A stretch of 64,000 nt of DNA, from the NCBI GenBank assembly GCA_017456285.1, contig JAFTJQ010000082.1, forward strand, positions 1-64,000. The letters are read 5' to 3'. Of this stretch, positions 33,904 through 43,649 are shown piece after piece (positions within the stretch are counted from its first letter, which is position 1; each line of letters begins with the position of its first letter). The notes under the pieces were generated by a model. It was given only the letters and a program-made list of their open reading frames with translations. It did not search any database and was not told the DNA's origin. Both the position numbers and the translations under genes were made by a program. The DNA is from Lentisphaeria bacterium. Its GTDB lineage: Bacteria; Verrucomicrobiota; Lentisphaeria; Victivallales; Victivallaceae.

Positions 33904-36237
33904 ATGAATAAAATCGGAATATTGAGTTTAGCTGCCGTAGCAGTAATGGTCTCTTTCAGTGCTGTGGCAGAGGAGAAAATAAATGAATCGATGAGAGAGG
34001 ATATCAGTCACAATGCACTCTCTTATGCGGAGAAAGAAAAGATTGCAGAGGATGCTGTTCGCAAGGCGAATGACCTTTTTAATGCCAAAGATTATGTGGC
34101 AGCTCGTGATTTGTATATCAAGGCAAAGGGTCTTTTCACTTCGCTTAACAAAAATTATTTTCAGGATCAATTGCAATTTTGTGCGGTGCAAATTGAGCAG
34201 TGCTATTACCAGATGGCAATGGAAGCAATTGCCAAAGCGGATGAGAGTTTATTGATGAATGATTTTAATGAGGCAATTCGTCTTTGCACCGAGGCAAAAG
34301 AGTATTATCCTGAATCAAGCGCAGCAATGGATAAGCGAATTGCTTACTTTGAAGATTTGAAGAAGAAAAGTGTCGTCAAAAGCGAAACAAGCACCAATGC
34401 TTTGCTCCCCGACAAGGATAATCAGGATTATGAAATTCAGGTTTTAATGCGTCGCGGACGTGAGTATGTCAATGCCGGACTGTATTCAAAAGCAAAACGT
34501 GTTTATGAAGATATTTTACTCAAAAACCCCTACAATGCTGATGCTTTGCAGAATTTGAATGCGGTAAATTATTACATTACTCGCAGCGGTAAACAGCGTG
34601 CAATTTTATCTCATAATCGTGCGATGGTGGCGAATGAATTGGAGTGGGCTTTGCCGATTTACACAACCAAAGAGCGAGTTGTTACCGTATTGGAAACTCC
34701 GGTTGAAAAAGGAGTTTTTGAAAACAGCGTGGTTGTTAATAAAATGAAAAGTATTGTAATTCCTCGTGTGGACTTCAATGAAGTATCATTACGTTCAGCA
34801 ATCGAAACTTTGGTATCACTCTGTGCGAAAGAAGATCCCGAGAAAATCGGTTTGAATATTTTCTTGCGTGAGGATTTGGTCAAATCTGCCGCTCCTGCTG
34901 CCGAGGGTGAGGATTTTGGAGGCGGGGCTGCCGCTACTGATATGCAACCTCCAGGCGGTGAATTGGGTGAAGGCGATGGCGGAACCCAGACAATTGTCGA
35001 TGCCGAAGACGAGGAAGATGAGGAGTATGATGATAGTGAAGCAAATTATACTGAACTTGAAAAAACCTTGTTGCGTGTTCCGAATTTGGAAAATAAGACC
35101 GTTGAAGAGATTTTAAAAGCGATTTGTAAATCTGCTAACCTGCGTTATCGTGCAGAAAAATATGCAGTTGTACTTGAGCCGTTGGATATGGCTGAAACCG
35201 GAATGGAGACAAAAATTTTCCCGGTAGATTCTGCGGCATTCGGTGAAATTGATCCTGCCGATAGTGGTGCTTTGCAGGATTACTTCAAAAATAATGGCAA
35301 TGTTACATTCCCGAGCGGAAGCAGTATCATTTTTGACCCAAAAATCAGCCGTATTATTGCAACAAATACTATGGAGAATTTGGATTTGATTGAGGCAGTT
35401 TGTGATGAGGGTATGAACTCACAGGAACCTTTGGTACAGATTCAATTGCGTATTGTTGAAGTCTCTCAAAGTGATTTGGAGGGATTGGGATTCAATTATA
35501 CTGTTACGGATAAAAGCGAAGATCCCGCTTTCGCTCCGATTTCAAGTAATTTGAAAACTGCCGGTAATACCACTACCGGTGTGAATTTCAATGCCGGCGA
35601 TTTCAATTTCCAGATAACTGCTAATGCGATCAGTCAATTGACATCAACCGATACTTTGGCATCTCCGAGAGTTACTACTGTGCCTAATGAAAAGGTTGTG
35701 ATTAGATTGGAACGTCAAATTTACTTCGTCGAGGACTATGAAGAGGGTGAGGAGGAAATTCAGGGTAACCGTTATACCTCCAAATCTCCTTTCCCGAACT
35801 TTGAAAGCGATACGACTCCTTTGGGTATTACTTTCTCTGTTACTCCTCGCATTGATGACCAGCGTAAATTGATTACCATGTACTTGGATCCTGATTTTAC
35901 AACTTTGATCGGTTGGTTGCCTTATCCGGGTGAAGATGGTACCATTATCCAGAGTCCGATTATTAGTTCTCGTTTTATTCAGACAGAAGTTACAGTTTCT
36001 GACGGCGATACCGTAGTTTTGGGCGGAATCGTTGAGGACTTGGTCAATACTACCAAGCAAAAAGTTCCGGTTTTGGGTGACATCCCATTTATCGGTCGCT
36101 TCTTCCAGTCAAGAAGTGAAAACAGTCAGAAAAAGAGTATGTTGATTTTCGTAACTCCGAGACTTATCAATCCTGACGGTACTCTCCGCTATCCGGATGT
36201 CAGAACCGCTAATAAGGGTATTGTGAAATTTTTCTAA
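33904..36237 (+). CDS. Second secretin (GspD/PilQ family)
   Basis: This 777-aa protein repeats the layout of its upstream neighbour: signal peptide, TPR-like helices (about 30-220), N-domains, an acidic Gly-rich linker (about 330-370) and a secretin domain with TLASPRVTT, VVLGGIVEDLVN and GDIPFIGRFFQSRSE. The linker has many Asp/Glu residues (DAEDEEDEEYDDSE). The ATG at 33904 is used; an in-frame TTG at 33898 is better spaced from ggag at 33886-33889 and would add two residues. It ends the operon at a strong terminator. Two adjacent divergent secretins suggest hetero-oligomers or two channels. Confidence 0.9.
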   Translation: MNKIGILSLAAVAVMVSFSAVAEEKINESMREDISHNALSYAEKEKIAEDAVRKANDLFNAKDYVAARDLYIKAKGLFTSLNKNYFQDQLQFCAVQIEQCYYQMAMEAIAKADESLLMNDFNEAIRLCTEAKEYYPESSAAMDKRIAYFEDLKKKSVVKSETSTNALLPDKDNQDYEIQVLMRRGREYVNAGLYSKAKRVYEDILLKNPYNADALQNLNAVNYYITRSGKQRAILSHNRAMVANELEWALPIYTTKERVVTVLETPVEKGVFENSVVVNKMKSIVIPRVDFNEVSLRSAIETLVSLCAKEDPEKIGLNIFLREDLVKSAAPAAEGEDFGGGAAATDMQPPGGELGEGDGGTQTIVDAEDEEDEEYDDSEANYTELEKTLLRVPNLENKTVEEILKAICKSANLRYRAEKYAVVLEPLDMAETGMETKIFPVDSAAFGEIDPADSGALQDYFKNNGNVTFPSGSSIIFDPKISRIIATNTMENLDLIEAVCDEGMNSQEPLVQIQLRIVEVSQSDLEGLGFNYTVTDKSEDPAFAPISSNLKTAGNTTTGVNFNAGDFNFQITANAISQLTSTDTLASPRVTTVPNEKVVIRLERQIYFVEDYEEGEEEIQGNRYTSKSPFPNFESDTTPLGITFSVTPRIDDQRKLITMYLDPDFTTLIGWLPYPGEDGTIIQSPIISSRFIQTEVTVSDGDTVVLGGIVEDLVNTTKQKVPVLGDIPFIGRFFQSRSENSQKKSMLIFVTPRLINPDGTLRYPDVRTANKGIVKFF

Positions 36238-36245
36238 ACATTTTG

Positions 36246-36277
36246 GCACGCATAATTCGTTATGCGTGCATTTTTTT
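36246..36277 (+). terminator. Intrinsic terminator of the pilus/secretin operon
   Basis: A perfect 10-bp stem (gcacgcataa with ttatgcgtgc), a ttcg tetraloop and seven T follow the second secretin. Confidence 0.95.
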
Positions 36278-36351
36278 GTCTTTTGATTTTAGGAATTGTT
36301 TTTGATTGACAAAAAAGTTGAGTTTTAGTTGCAAAAATAATTGAAAAAAAT

Positions 36352-36379
36352 TTGAAATTTTTGAAAAAAGTGGTATATT
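36352..36379 (+). promoter_or_regulatory. Candidate promoter of the V-type ATPase operon
   Basis: TTGAAA-N16-TATATT lies about 78 nt before the first ATPase gene and just after the preceding terminator. Confidence 0.6.
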
Positions 36380-36456
36380 TCAAACATACGTTTGAAAAAA
36401 TATTTTGAAGGTAATTAAAAAATATAATATAAATTTAGTGATAATGGAGGATTGTT

Positions 36457-37053
36457 ATGTCACAACAGTTACAGGGATTGCTCGATAAAATTAATCAGGA
36501 CGGCATCGCCAAAGCTCAAGAGCAGAGCCGCACTATCATTGCAGATGCTAACCGCAAAGCAAATGAAATTATTGAACAGGCAAAGCAGGAAGCTGCCCAG
36601 ATGGTTAAAAATGCTTCGATTGAGGCAGATAATTTGACCAAGCGTGCGGAGAGTGCTATCAGTCAGGCATCTCGTGATATTATTTTGAAATTAAAATCAG
36701 AAATCGAAAATCGTTTGAATAAGGTTTTGAGCAGCAAAACCGAAGAGGTAATGACCGCTGATTTTATGGCAGGAATTATTAAAGATTTGGTTGCGGCATT
36801 CATTCAGGACAAAGATACCGATATTACAGTTTTGACTGCGGTGAAAGATGTCGAGGCATTGAATAATGCCGTGCAAGCAGCGTTGCGTGATTCATTTAAG
36901 GGCAAGGCGGAAGTTTTTGCCGATAGAGAAATTTCAGGTGGTTTCAAGGTAAATATCAGCGGAGATGACCTCTATTATGACTTCAGCAATGAGGCAATTG
37001 TCGAATTGCTTGCGTCATACGTTACTCCGCGAGTTGCCGAACTTTTGAAATAG
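36457..37053 (+). CDS. atpE: V-type ATP synthase subunit E
   Basis: Subunit E is the peripheral stalk of V/A-type ATPases. The 198-aa protein has a long charged N-terminal helix rich in Ala, Gln, Lys and Glu (about residues 1-90, EIIEQAKQEAAQMV region) and a compact C-terminal domain with DREISGGFKV, the usual end of the family. It opens a seven-gene cluster in the order E, DUF2764, A, B, D, I, K. A site (ggagg) lies 7 nt before the ATG. Confidence 0.9.
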   Translation: MSQQLQGLLDKINQDGIAKAQEQSRTIIADANRKANEIIEQAKQEAAQMVKNASIEADNLTKRAESAISQASRDIILKLKSEIENRLNKVLSSKTEEVMTADFMAGIIKDLVAAFIQDKDTDITVLTAVKDVEALNNAVQAALRDSFKGKAEVFADREISGGFKVNISGDDLYYDFSNEAIVELLASYVTPRVAELLK

Positions 37054-37075
37054 GAATTTGAGGAAATAGTAGATT

Positions 37076-37621
37076 ATGAACTATTATTATTTGGTCTCAT
37101 CTTTGCCGATGATAAGTTTTTCGCAGGCAGATTCACTTAATTTGACTTTGGATGCTTTTCTGGAATTGTGCCGTGAAAACTTGACCGATAAGGATATGAA
37201 AATTCTGGAAAATGCTGAACTTACAGGCGATATTGACGCTTGTCCGAGCCGGGTTGTCCGTGAGTTTCGCAGCTGGGATATAAATTTGAGAAATGCGATT
37301 TTGAATCGTCGTGGGAGTTCGCAGGTAGTTGCGGAGTATAAGCGTGAGGAAAAAGAGTTTTTCTCCGAGGTGGAATCTTTGATTCAAGAGGCATCGAGTA
37401 AGGCGAATCCATTGGAGCGTGAGATGTTTCTTGATGAATTGCGGATCAGAAAAATTGATGAGCTTTCGGCACAGAATCGCTTTGATATTGAGTTTTTGTG
37501 TGCTTTCAAGCTCAAATTGATTTTCATTTCGAAGTATCGCAAGTTGAGTGCTTCGCTCGGAGAGGAAAAATTTAATTTGTTAGTAAGTGATATTATTAAA
37601 AATAGTAATTTAATGGAGTAG
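37076..37621 (+). CDS. DUF2764-type protein of the V-ATPase cluster
   Basis: The 181-aa, mostly helical and acidic protein begins MNYYYLVSSLPMISFSQ, a start typical of DUF2764 proteins found between V-ATPase E and A genes in chlamydiae, spirochaetes, Bacteroidetes and PVC bacteria. It contains WDINLRNAILNRR near residue 65. It has been thought to stand in for the C (AtpC) subunit linking the central stalk to the rotor ring; that is inference. The following atpA starts 7 nt downstream. Confidence 0.8.
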   Translation: MNYYYLVSSLPMISFSQADSLNLTLDAFLELCRENLTDKDMKILENAELTGDIDACPSRVVREFRSWDINLRNAILNRRGSSQVVAEYKREEKEFFSEVESLIQEASSKANPLEREMFLDELRIRKIDELSAQNRFDIEFLCAFKLKLIFISKYRKLSASLGEEKFNLLVSDIIKNSNLME

Positions 37622-37628
37622 TAGATCA

Positions 37629-39365
37629 ATGGTGGACAATAATTTAGGAAGAGTTGTCGGAGTCAATGGCAATATGTTGACCGTCGAATTCGACACCAGA
37701 GTAACCCAGAACGAGGTTGCTTATGTTGTTGTCGGTGATGAAAGATTGAAATGCGAGGTTATTCGTGTTCGTGGAAATCGTGCCGATATGCAGGTTTTTG
37801 AGAGTACCAATAAAATCAAGGTCGGTGATCGAGTTGAATTTACCGATGAACTTTTGAGTGTGGAATTAGGTCCGGGACTTTTGACCCAGGTTTATGACGG
37901 ATTGCAGAATCCTTTGAACTTACTTGCGGAGCAGTCAGGATTTTTCCTTCAGAGAGGGCTTTACTTGAATGCCCTTGATTACAACCGTGATTGGTATTTC
38001 TATCCGATGGCGAAAGTCGGGGACAAGGTGGTTGCAGGTGATCGCTTGGGCTATGTTAATGAGGGAATTTTTAAGCACTACATCATGGTTCCTTTCGGCG
38101 TACAGGGTGAATTTGAAGTCGCTTCTATCGTCGGCGAGGCTAATTACAAAATCGATAATACCGTGGCAGTTATCAAAAATGCCAAAGGTGAAGAAATTAA
38201 TGTTACCATGGTTCAGAAGTGGCCGGTGAAAATTCCGATTACCGCTTATCAGGAAAAACTTCTTCCGACCAAGAGTTTGATCACCCAGCAGCGTATTATT
38301 GACACATTTTTCCCCGTGGCTATCGGCGGAACTTTCTGTACTCCGGGGCCATTCGGTGCAGGGAAGACAGTTTTGCAGCACGCAATCAGTCAGAATGCCG
38401 AGGCGGATATTGTGATTATTGCCGCTTGCGGAGAGCGTGCAGGTGAGGTTGTGGAAATTCTTCGTGAGTTTCCGCACTTGAAAGACCACAAAACCGGAAA
38501 AACTCTTATTGAGCGTTCAATTATTATTTGTAATACCTCAAGTATGCCGGTGGCAGCTCGTGAAGCGTCAGTTTATACCGCAGTGACTTTGGCTGAATAC
38601 TACCGCAACATGGGGTTGAATACGCTTTTGTTGGCAGACTCAACCAGCCGTTGGGCGCAGGCTTTGCGTGAAATGTCAGGCCGTTTGGAAGAGATTCCGG
38701 GCGAAGAGGCGTTCCCGGCTTATTTGGAATCATTGATTGCTGCATTCTATGAGCGAGCAGGTTTGGTTAAACTTAATTCAGGCGACTTGGGCAGCGTAAC
38801 TATCTGCGGTTCTGTAAGTCCTGCCGGCGGTAACTTTGAAGAACCTGTTACCCAGGCAACCTTGAAGGTGGTCGGTGCATTTTTGGGCCTCTCCCGTGAG
38901 CGTTCAGATGCCCGCAGATACCCGGCGATTCACCCTCTGGACAGCTGGAGTAAATATACCAGTGTGGCTGATGCGGAAGATATTGATTATGCCCGTCAGA
39001 TTCTTCGCCGTGGAAATGAGGTTAATCAAATGATGAAAGTGGTCGGTGAAGAGGGTACTAATATTGATGACTTCATGATCTATATCAAGAGTGAATTTTT
39101 GGACTATACCTACTTGCAGCAAAATACCTTTGACAAAGTTGACGGTGCAAGTAATTATGACCGTCAGCGGTATATGTTCAAAAAAGTATTGGAAGTATTG
39201 AGAAGTGATTTCGATTTTACCGACAAAGATGAAGCCCGTTCATTTATGCTGTCACTTCGCCAGATGTACATAGATTGCAATTATTTGGTCTTCGGCTCTG
39301 ATGACTTCAAAGCACAGGAAGCTGCAATCGCCGCTAAAATAGGAGAACATAAGAAAAATGCGTAA
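37629..39365 (+). CDS. atpA: V-type ATP synthase catalytic subunit A
   Basis: Subunit A hydrolyses or makes ATP. The 578-aa protein has the P-loop GPFGAGKT at residues 240-247, [33 protein letters not shown] and the non-homologous insertion (about 110-190) that separates A subunits from F-type beta. The family usually has about 580-600 residues, so it is complete. Its last codons overlap the start of the B gene by 8 bases, implying coupled translation and 1:1 output. Confidence 0.96.
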   Translation: MVDNNLGRVVGVNGNMLTVEFDTRVTQNEVAYVVVGDERLKCEVIRVRGNRADMQVFESTNKIKVGDRVEFTDELLSVELGPGLLTQVYDGLQNPLNLLAEQSGFFLQRGLYLNALDYNRDWYFYPMAKVGDKVVAGDRLGYVNEGIFKHYIMVPFGVQGEFEVASIVGEANYKIDNTVAVIKNAKGEEINVTMVQKWPVKIPITAYQEKLLPTKSLITQQRIIDTFFPVAIGGTFCTPGPFGAGKTVLQHAISQNAEADIVIIAACGERAGEVVEILREFPHLKDHKTGKTLIERSIIICNTSSMPVAAREASVYTAVTLAEYYRNMGLNTLLLADSTSRWAQALREMSGRLEEIPGEEAFPAYLESLIAAFYERAGLVKLNSGDLGSVTICGSVSPAGGNFEEPVTQATLKVVGAFLGLSRERSDARRYPAIHPLDSWSKYTSVADAEDIDYARQILRRGNEVNQMMKVVGEEGTNIDDFMIYIKSEFLDYTYLQQNTFDKVDGASNYDRQRYMFKKVLEVLRSDFDFTDKDEARSFMLSLRQMYIDCNYLVFGSDDFKAQEAAIAAKIGEHKKNA

Positions 39366-40656
39366 GGTGTATCATAAAATTATTCAGATTGCAGGAAACG
39401 TTATTACCGTGGAAGCGGAAAACGTTGCTTATAATGAGCTTGCAGAAGTTACTTCAAGCAGAGGTACTTCACTTGCACAGGTGATTCGATTGCTTGATAA
39501 CAAGGTTTCGTTGCAGGTTTTTGCAGGTGCCAGAGGTATCAGTACCGGTGATGAAGTCCGCTTCCTCGGACGTGAAATGCAAGTTGCCGCCAGTGAAGAT
39601 TTGCTCGGCAGAGTTTTCAACGGTCGCGGAACTCCCCGTGATAACCGCCCCGTTTTGACAGATAATATGATTAATATCGGCGGTCCGTCAGTTAACCCTG
39701 CGAAACGTATTATTCCTAAAAATATGATTCGTACCGGTATTCCGATGATTGACCTTTTTAATACTTTGGTTGAATCCCAGAAGCTGCCGATTTTTTCGGT
39801 GGCAGGAGAGCCGTATAACCAGTTGCTTGCCCGAATTGCTTTGCAGGCAGAGGTTGATGTAATTATTTTGGGCGGAATGGGTTTGAAGTATGACGACTAC
39901 TTGTACTTCAAAAATACTTTGGACGAGAACGGTGCTTTGTCAAAGTCAATTCTTTTCGTCCACACCGCCAGTGACCCGATTGTGGAGTGTATGATGGTTC
40001 CGGATATGTCGCTTGCTGTGGCAGAGAAACTCGCCATTGAGGGTAAGCGGGTATTGGTGCTTTTGACCGATATGACTAACTTTGCTGATGCGATGAAAGA
40101 GATCGCTATCACCATGGAACAAATTCCGTCAAATCGTGGTTATCCCGGCGACTTGTACAGCCAGTTGGCATCTCGTTACGAGAAAGCTGTTGACTTTGAC
40201 GGAGCAGGTTCAATCACAATTTTGGCAGTTACAACTATGCCCGGTGATGATGTTACCCACCCGATTCCGGACAATACAGGTTACATCACCGAGGGACAGT
40301 TCTACCTCAAAAACGGACGTATTGAGCCATTCGGTTCTCTGAGCCGTCTGAAACAGCAGGTTAATGGCACTACCCGTCCTGACCACCGTGCGATTATGGA
40401 TGCTATGATCAGATTGTACTCTGATTACAAAAGCACGCTTGAGAAGCAGTCTATGGGTTTCCAGATGAGTAACTGGGATAATAAATTGCTTAAGTACGGA
40501 AAACTTTTTGAAGCCCGTATGATGGATTTGGCAGTAAATATTCCTTTGGAAGAGGCGCTTGATTTGGGCTGGAAGACCCTTGCAGAGTGTTTTGACCCTG
40601 CTGAAACCGGTATCAAAACTGATTTGGTTAAAGAATATTGGCCGGAGAATAAGTAG
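39358..40656 (+). CDS. atpB: V-type ATP synthase subunit B
   Basis: Subunit B alternates with A in the hexamer and is non-catalytic. The 432-aa protein resembles A but lacks the P-loop, with [15 protein letters not shown] at the equivalent place. Other B markers are [19 protein letters not shown] and the [26 protein letters not shown] segment. The start overlaps the atpA stop region. It is complete and followed by subunit D after 16 nt. Confidence 0.96.
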   Translation: MRKVYHKIIQIAGNVITVEAENVAYNELAEVTSSRGTSLAQVIRLLDNKVSLQVFAGARGISTGDEVRFLGREMQVAASEDLLGRVFNGRGTPRDNRPVLTDNMINIGGPSVNPAKRIIPKNMIRTGIPMIDLFNTLVESQKLPIFSVAGEPYNQLLARIALQAEVDVIILGGMGLKYDDYLYFKNTLDENGALSKSILFVHTASDPIVECMMVPDMSLAVAEKLAIEGKRVLVLLTDMTNFADAMKEIAITMEQIPSNRGYPGDLYSQLASRYEKAVDFDGAGSITILAVTTMPGDDVTHPIPDNTGYITEGQFYLKNGRIEPFGSLSRLKQQVNGTTRPDHRAIMDAMIRLYSDYKSTLEKQSMGFQMSNWDNKLLKYGKLFEARMMDLAVNIPLEEALDLGWKTLAECFDPAETGIKTDLVKEYWPENK

Positions 40657-40672
40657 TTGGGATTGACAGGTT

Positions 40673-41281
40673 ATGGCAAAGATTAAATTAACAAAAACTG
40701 AACTTAAAAGCCAGCAGGACGCATTGAAGCAGTATAACCGCTTTTTGCCGACATTGCAGCTCAAAAAACAGCAGTTGCAAATGGAAATTCGCAACAGCAT
40801 CGAGTTGCTTGAAGCTAATAAGCGTGAACAGCAAATTTATACTGAAAAATTGCGTTCATTCATTGCGGTTTTTTCGGATGAGTTGTTTTTTGAATCTTTA
40901 CAGGGAATTGTGGTTTTGAAGTCCGTTGAATGCACTCAAAGCAATATTGCAGGGGTGAATGTTCCGGTTTTTGAAAAGGCGACTTTTGATAATAAAAAGT
41001 ACGACCGATTTGCGACACCGTGGATTTTTGACGATGCAGTTGATGCACTTGAGGGCTTGGTGGCATTGCGTGAAGCAGGTAAAATCATTGAGGAGCAGTA
41101 TCGCTTGCTTAATATCGAACTTCGCACAACCACCCAGAGAGTTAACCTCTTTGAAAAGGTGAAAATTCCCGAATGTAAAGAGAATATTCGTAAAATCAGC
41201 ATCCAGTTAAGCGATTTAAGTACCGCCGCAGTTGCGAGATCTAAAATCGCTAAAAAGAAGACTATGGAGGCAAGTGCGTAA
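40673..41281 (+). CDS. atpD: V-type ATP synthase subunit D
   Basis: Subunit D is the central rotor shaft. The 202-aa protein is almost entirely helical. It begins with the KIKLTKTELKSQQDALKQY start of the family, has a long N-terminal coiled coil and a matching C-terminal helix around residues 130-190 (RTTTQRVNLFEKVKIPE). The stop is followed at once by the ATG of subunit I. No subunit F gene is found next to it, as in related bacterial clusters. Confidence 0.92.
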   Translation: MAKIKLTKTELKSQQDALKQYNRFLPTLQLKKQQLQMEIRNSIELLEANKREQQIYTEKLRSFIAVFSDELFFESLQGIVVLKSVECTQSNIAGVNVPVFEKATFDNKKYDRFATPWIFDDAVDALEGLVALREAGKIIEEQYRLLNIELRTTTQRVNLFEKVKIPECKENIRKISIQLSDLSTAAVARSKIAKKKTMEASA

Positions 41282-43084
41282 ATGATTGTACCAATGAAAA
41301 AAATAGTCATACTGACTTTGAAAAAGTATGAGATTGATACCCTCAATGAGTTGAGGGATTTGGGTGTAGTCCACTTGAATTCAGGCGAGTTGAAAACTGT
41401 CGATGCCCGTGATAGAATCGAAGCTGTCTCTGCGAGAGCTGATATTGAACGTATTATCGGAATTTTGGAACAGCTTAAAGTAGCTCCGAAACTTAATCAT
41501 TCACTCAATGGCAAAGATTTGGCGGAAGCCGCTTCGAGCTTGCTTGATGAGCAGGATAGATTGAGCCATCTGGTCGAACTTAATAAAAAAGCAGTTGCGG
41601 ACATGCAGGATTGGGGCGACTTTAACTTTGCGGAATTGGAGAATTTCCAAGCACAGGGGTTGCGGCTCTATTTGTGCAATGTGGCAACTGACGATAAACT
41701 TAAAGAATTCAAAGCGGATGAGAGTTTGAATTGTATTGAACTTAATCGCAGTAAAAACGGAATAAATTTCGTTTTGGTTACGGATAAGAAATTGGACAAA
41801 AATAAACTTCCTTTGGCAAATATTCATACGGAAAAAACTCTTTCTGAATTGCAAGCAGAATTAACTGCAAGCGAGAAAAAATTACAGAAAATTAAGCGTG
41901 ATTTGGAAAAAGTTGCCGAAAATCTGCCGTTGATTCGTGCTTATCTGGCAGAGTTGCAAGAGCAAGTCGAGTTCTTGTCCGCCCGTGATGCAATGGAATT
42001 GCATGGAGAAATTGCCTGCATAGACGGATTTGTTCCTGAAACTGAAATGGAAAAAATCGCCAAGGCGGCGAAAGAAAATTCTTGGGGATATTATGCAACT
42101 AATGCAGATAAAAACGATGCAGTTCCTACTTTGCTGAAGATGCCAAAGTGGGCAAAAGTCATTACTCCCTTGTTTGACTTTTTGGGAATTAACCCCGGTT
42201 ATAATGAGCTTGATGTTTCGGCACCGTTTACGGTATTTTTCTGTCTTTTCTTCGGAATTTTGATGGGTGATGCGGGGTATGGCATGATTTTCATGCTGAT
42301 TAGCATTTTCGGACTTTTTAAGTTCAAAAATGACCTCAAAATCAAAGCGATTTTCAAACTTGTGGCACTTTTAAGCTGTTTTGCAATTCTCTGGGGACTT
42401 TTGAGCGGAAACTTCTTCGGAACGAAGCTGCTTAATCAGGGACTTCCGTGCTTGAACGGAACTGAAAGCAATCCGCAGCAGGGCGACCAGACGACCCAGA
42501 AAATCTGCTTCTTTTTGGGAACTGTCCAGATTATTCTCGGTCACTTGTGGCGGTTGGTGCTGGATTTGAAGTGGCGGAATATCGGCTCGCAGTTGGGCTG
42601 GATTGCAATGATGCTCGGCAACTACATTATGGTCATCAATCTATTGGTAGTGCCGTACCCGGAGGGGAGCATTATGGTGGTTCTTATGCCGTATTTTTAC
42701 GGAGCAGGAATTGCATTAATTGCGATTTGCGAGGTTGACTGGCGTGATGCGTCGAGTGTTTTCGGCTTTCCGTCGAATTTGATTAATAGTTTTGTGGATT
42801 TGCTTTCGTACATCCGACTTTTCGCAGTCGGTTTGGCGGGGCTTTATCTGGCACAAAGTTTTAACGGCATGGCAGAGGGTGTGATGTCAGGCGGAGTAAT
42901 CGGCTTTATTGCAGGTTTGGTGATATTGTTCTTGGGACATTTGCTGAATATTGCATTGACAATTCTCTCAATCATGGTGCATGGAGTACGTTTGAATACT
43001 CTGGAATTTTCAAATCATATCGGCTTGCAGTGGACGGGATTCGCTTACAAGCCATTTAAAAAGACAATTAACAAAGAAAATTAA
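41282..43084 (+). CDS. atpI: V-type ATP synthase subunit I (membrane a-subunit)
   Basis: Subunit I carries the ion half-channels. The 600-aa protein has a soluble coiled-coil N-terminal half (to about residue 300) and a C-terminal half with about seven or eight transmembrane helices beginning near FTVFFCLFFGILMGDAGYG. The helix containing SFVDLLSYIRLFAVGLAGLY carries the essential Arg. It begins directly after the subunit D stop with ggagg upstream. The bacterial size and order match E-DUF2764-A-B-D-I-K clusters. Confidence 0.93.
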   Translation: MIVPMKKIVILTLKKYEIDTLNELRDLGVVHLNSGELKTVDARDRIEAVSARADIERIIGILEQLKVAPKLNHSLNGKDLAEAASSLLDEQDRLSHLVELNKKAVADMQDWGDFNFAELENFQAQGLRLYLCNVATDDKLKEFKADESLNCIELNRSKNGINFVLVTDKKLDKNKLPLANIHTEKTLSELQAELTASEKKLQKIKRDLEKVAENLPLIRAYLAELQEQVEFLSARDAMELHGEIACIDGFVPETEMEKIAKAAKENSWGYYATNADKNDAVPTLLKMPKWAKVITPLFDFLGINPGYNELDVSAPFTVFFCLFFGILMGDAGYGMIFMLISIFGLFKFKNDLKIKAIFKLVALLSCFAILWGLLSGNFFGTKLLNQGLPCLNGTESNPQQGDQTTQKICFFLGTVQIILGHLWRLVLDLKWRNIGSQLGWIAMMLGNYIMVINLLVVPYPEGSIMVVLMPYFYGAGIALIAICEVDWRDASSVFGFPSNLINSFVDLLSYIRLFAVGLAGLYLAQSFNGMAEGVMSGGVIGFIAGLVILFLGHLLNIALTILSIMVHGVRLNTLEFSNHIGLQWTGFAYKPFKKTINKEN

Positions 43085-43110
43085 CATAACAACATAAAGG
43101 AGACAAAAAA

Positions 43111-43566
43111 ATGGATATGGAAATTTTAAAAGGTTTAGCAGTTGCAGGCGGATACGCCAGCGTCGTTTTGGGTGCAGTTGGTTCAGCATTGGGAACCGGT
43201 ATTGCAGGTATGGCGGCAATCGGAGCATGGAAAAAACGCTATGCTCAGAATAAGCAGGCGCCCTTCTTGCTCATGGTTTTCGCAGGTGCACCGCTCTCAC
43301 AAACAATCTATGCGATGGTTTTGATGATGCTTATCAAAAACAACTTGGCTGAAGCTACTGCGGCAAATGCAATCATGTACGCAATCGTCGGAGTTTTGTC
43401 AGGAATTGGTTTCTTGCTTTCAGCATTATTGCAGGGTAAAGCAGGTGCATGTGCTTCTGACGCATTCGGTGAAACCGATAAAGGTTTTGCAAACTTCCTT
43501 ATGATTTTGGGTGTTGTTGAAACCGTGGCACTTTTCACATTGGTTTTCGCAATCATGATTCTCTAA
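43111..43566 (+). CDS. atpK: V-type ATP synthase subunit K (rotor ring c-subunit)
   Basis: Subunit K forms the ion-carrying rotor ring. The 151-aa protein has two hairpins (four transmembrane helices). By alignment in my head with Enterococcus hirae NtpK, the ion site residues are Ser63, Gln64, Gln108 and Glu137, corresponding to Thr64, Gln65, Gln110 and Glu139 there. Only the second hairpin has the carboxylate, as in V-type rings. This favours Na+ coupling. It is the last gene of the operon, followed by a terminator. Confidence 0.93.
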   Translation: MDMEILKGLAVAGGYASVVLGAVGSALGTGIAGMAAIGAWKKRYAQNKQAPFLLMVFAGAPLSQTIYAMVLMMLIKNNLAEATAANAIMYAIVGVLSGIGFLLSALLQGKAGACASDAFGETDKGFANFLMILGVVETVALFTLVFAIMIL

Positions 43567-43593
43567 AAAGTTTAAGTAGTAACAAAAACAAAG

Positions 43594-43635
43594 ATGGGCT
43601 GTTGCAAAAGTTCTTGCAACAGCCCATTTTTTTTA
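43594..43635. terminator. Terminator between converging atpK and rfaE2
   Basis: A perfect 14-bp stem (atgggctgttgcaa with ttgcaacagcccat) and loop aagttc are followed by an eight-T run on the + strand. The opposite flank is also T-rich when read on the minus strand, so it may act both ways. Confidence 0.93.
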
Positions 43636-43649
43636 TTATTTTTAAGTTT

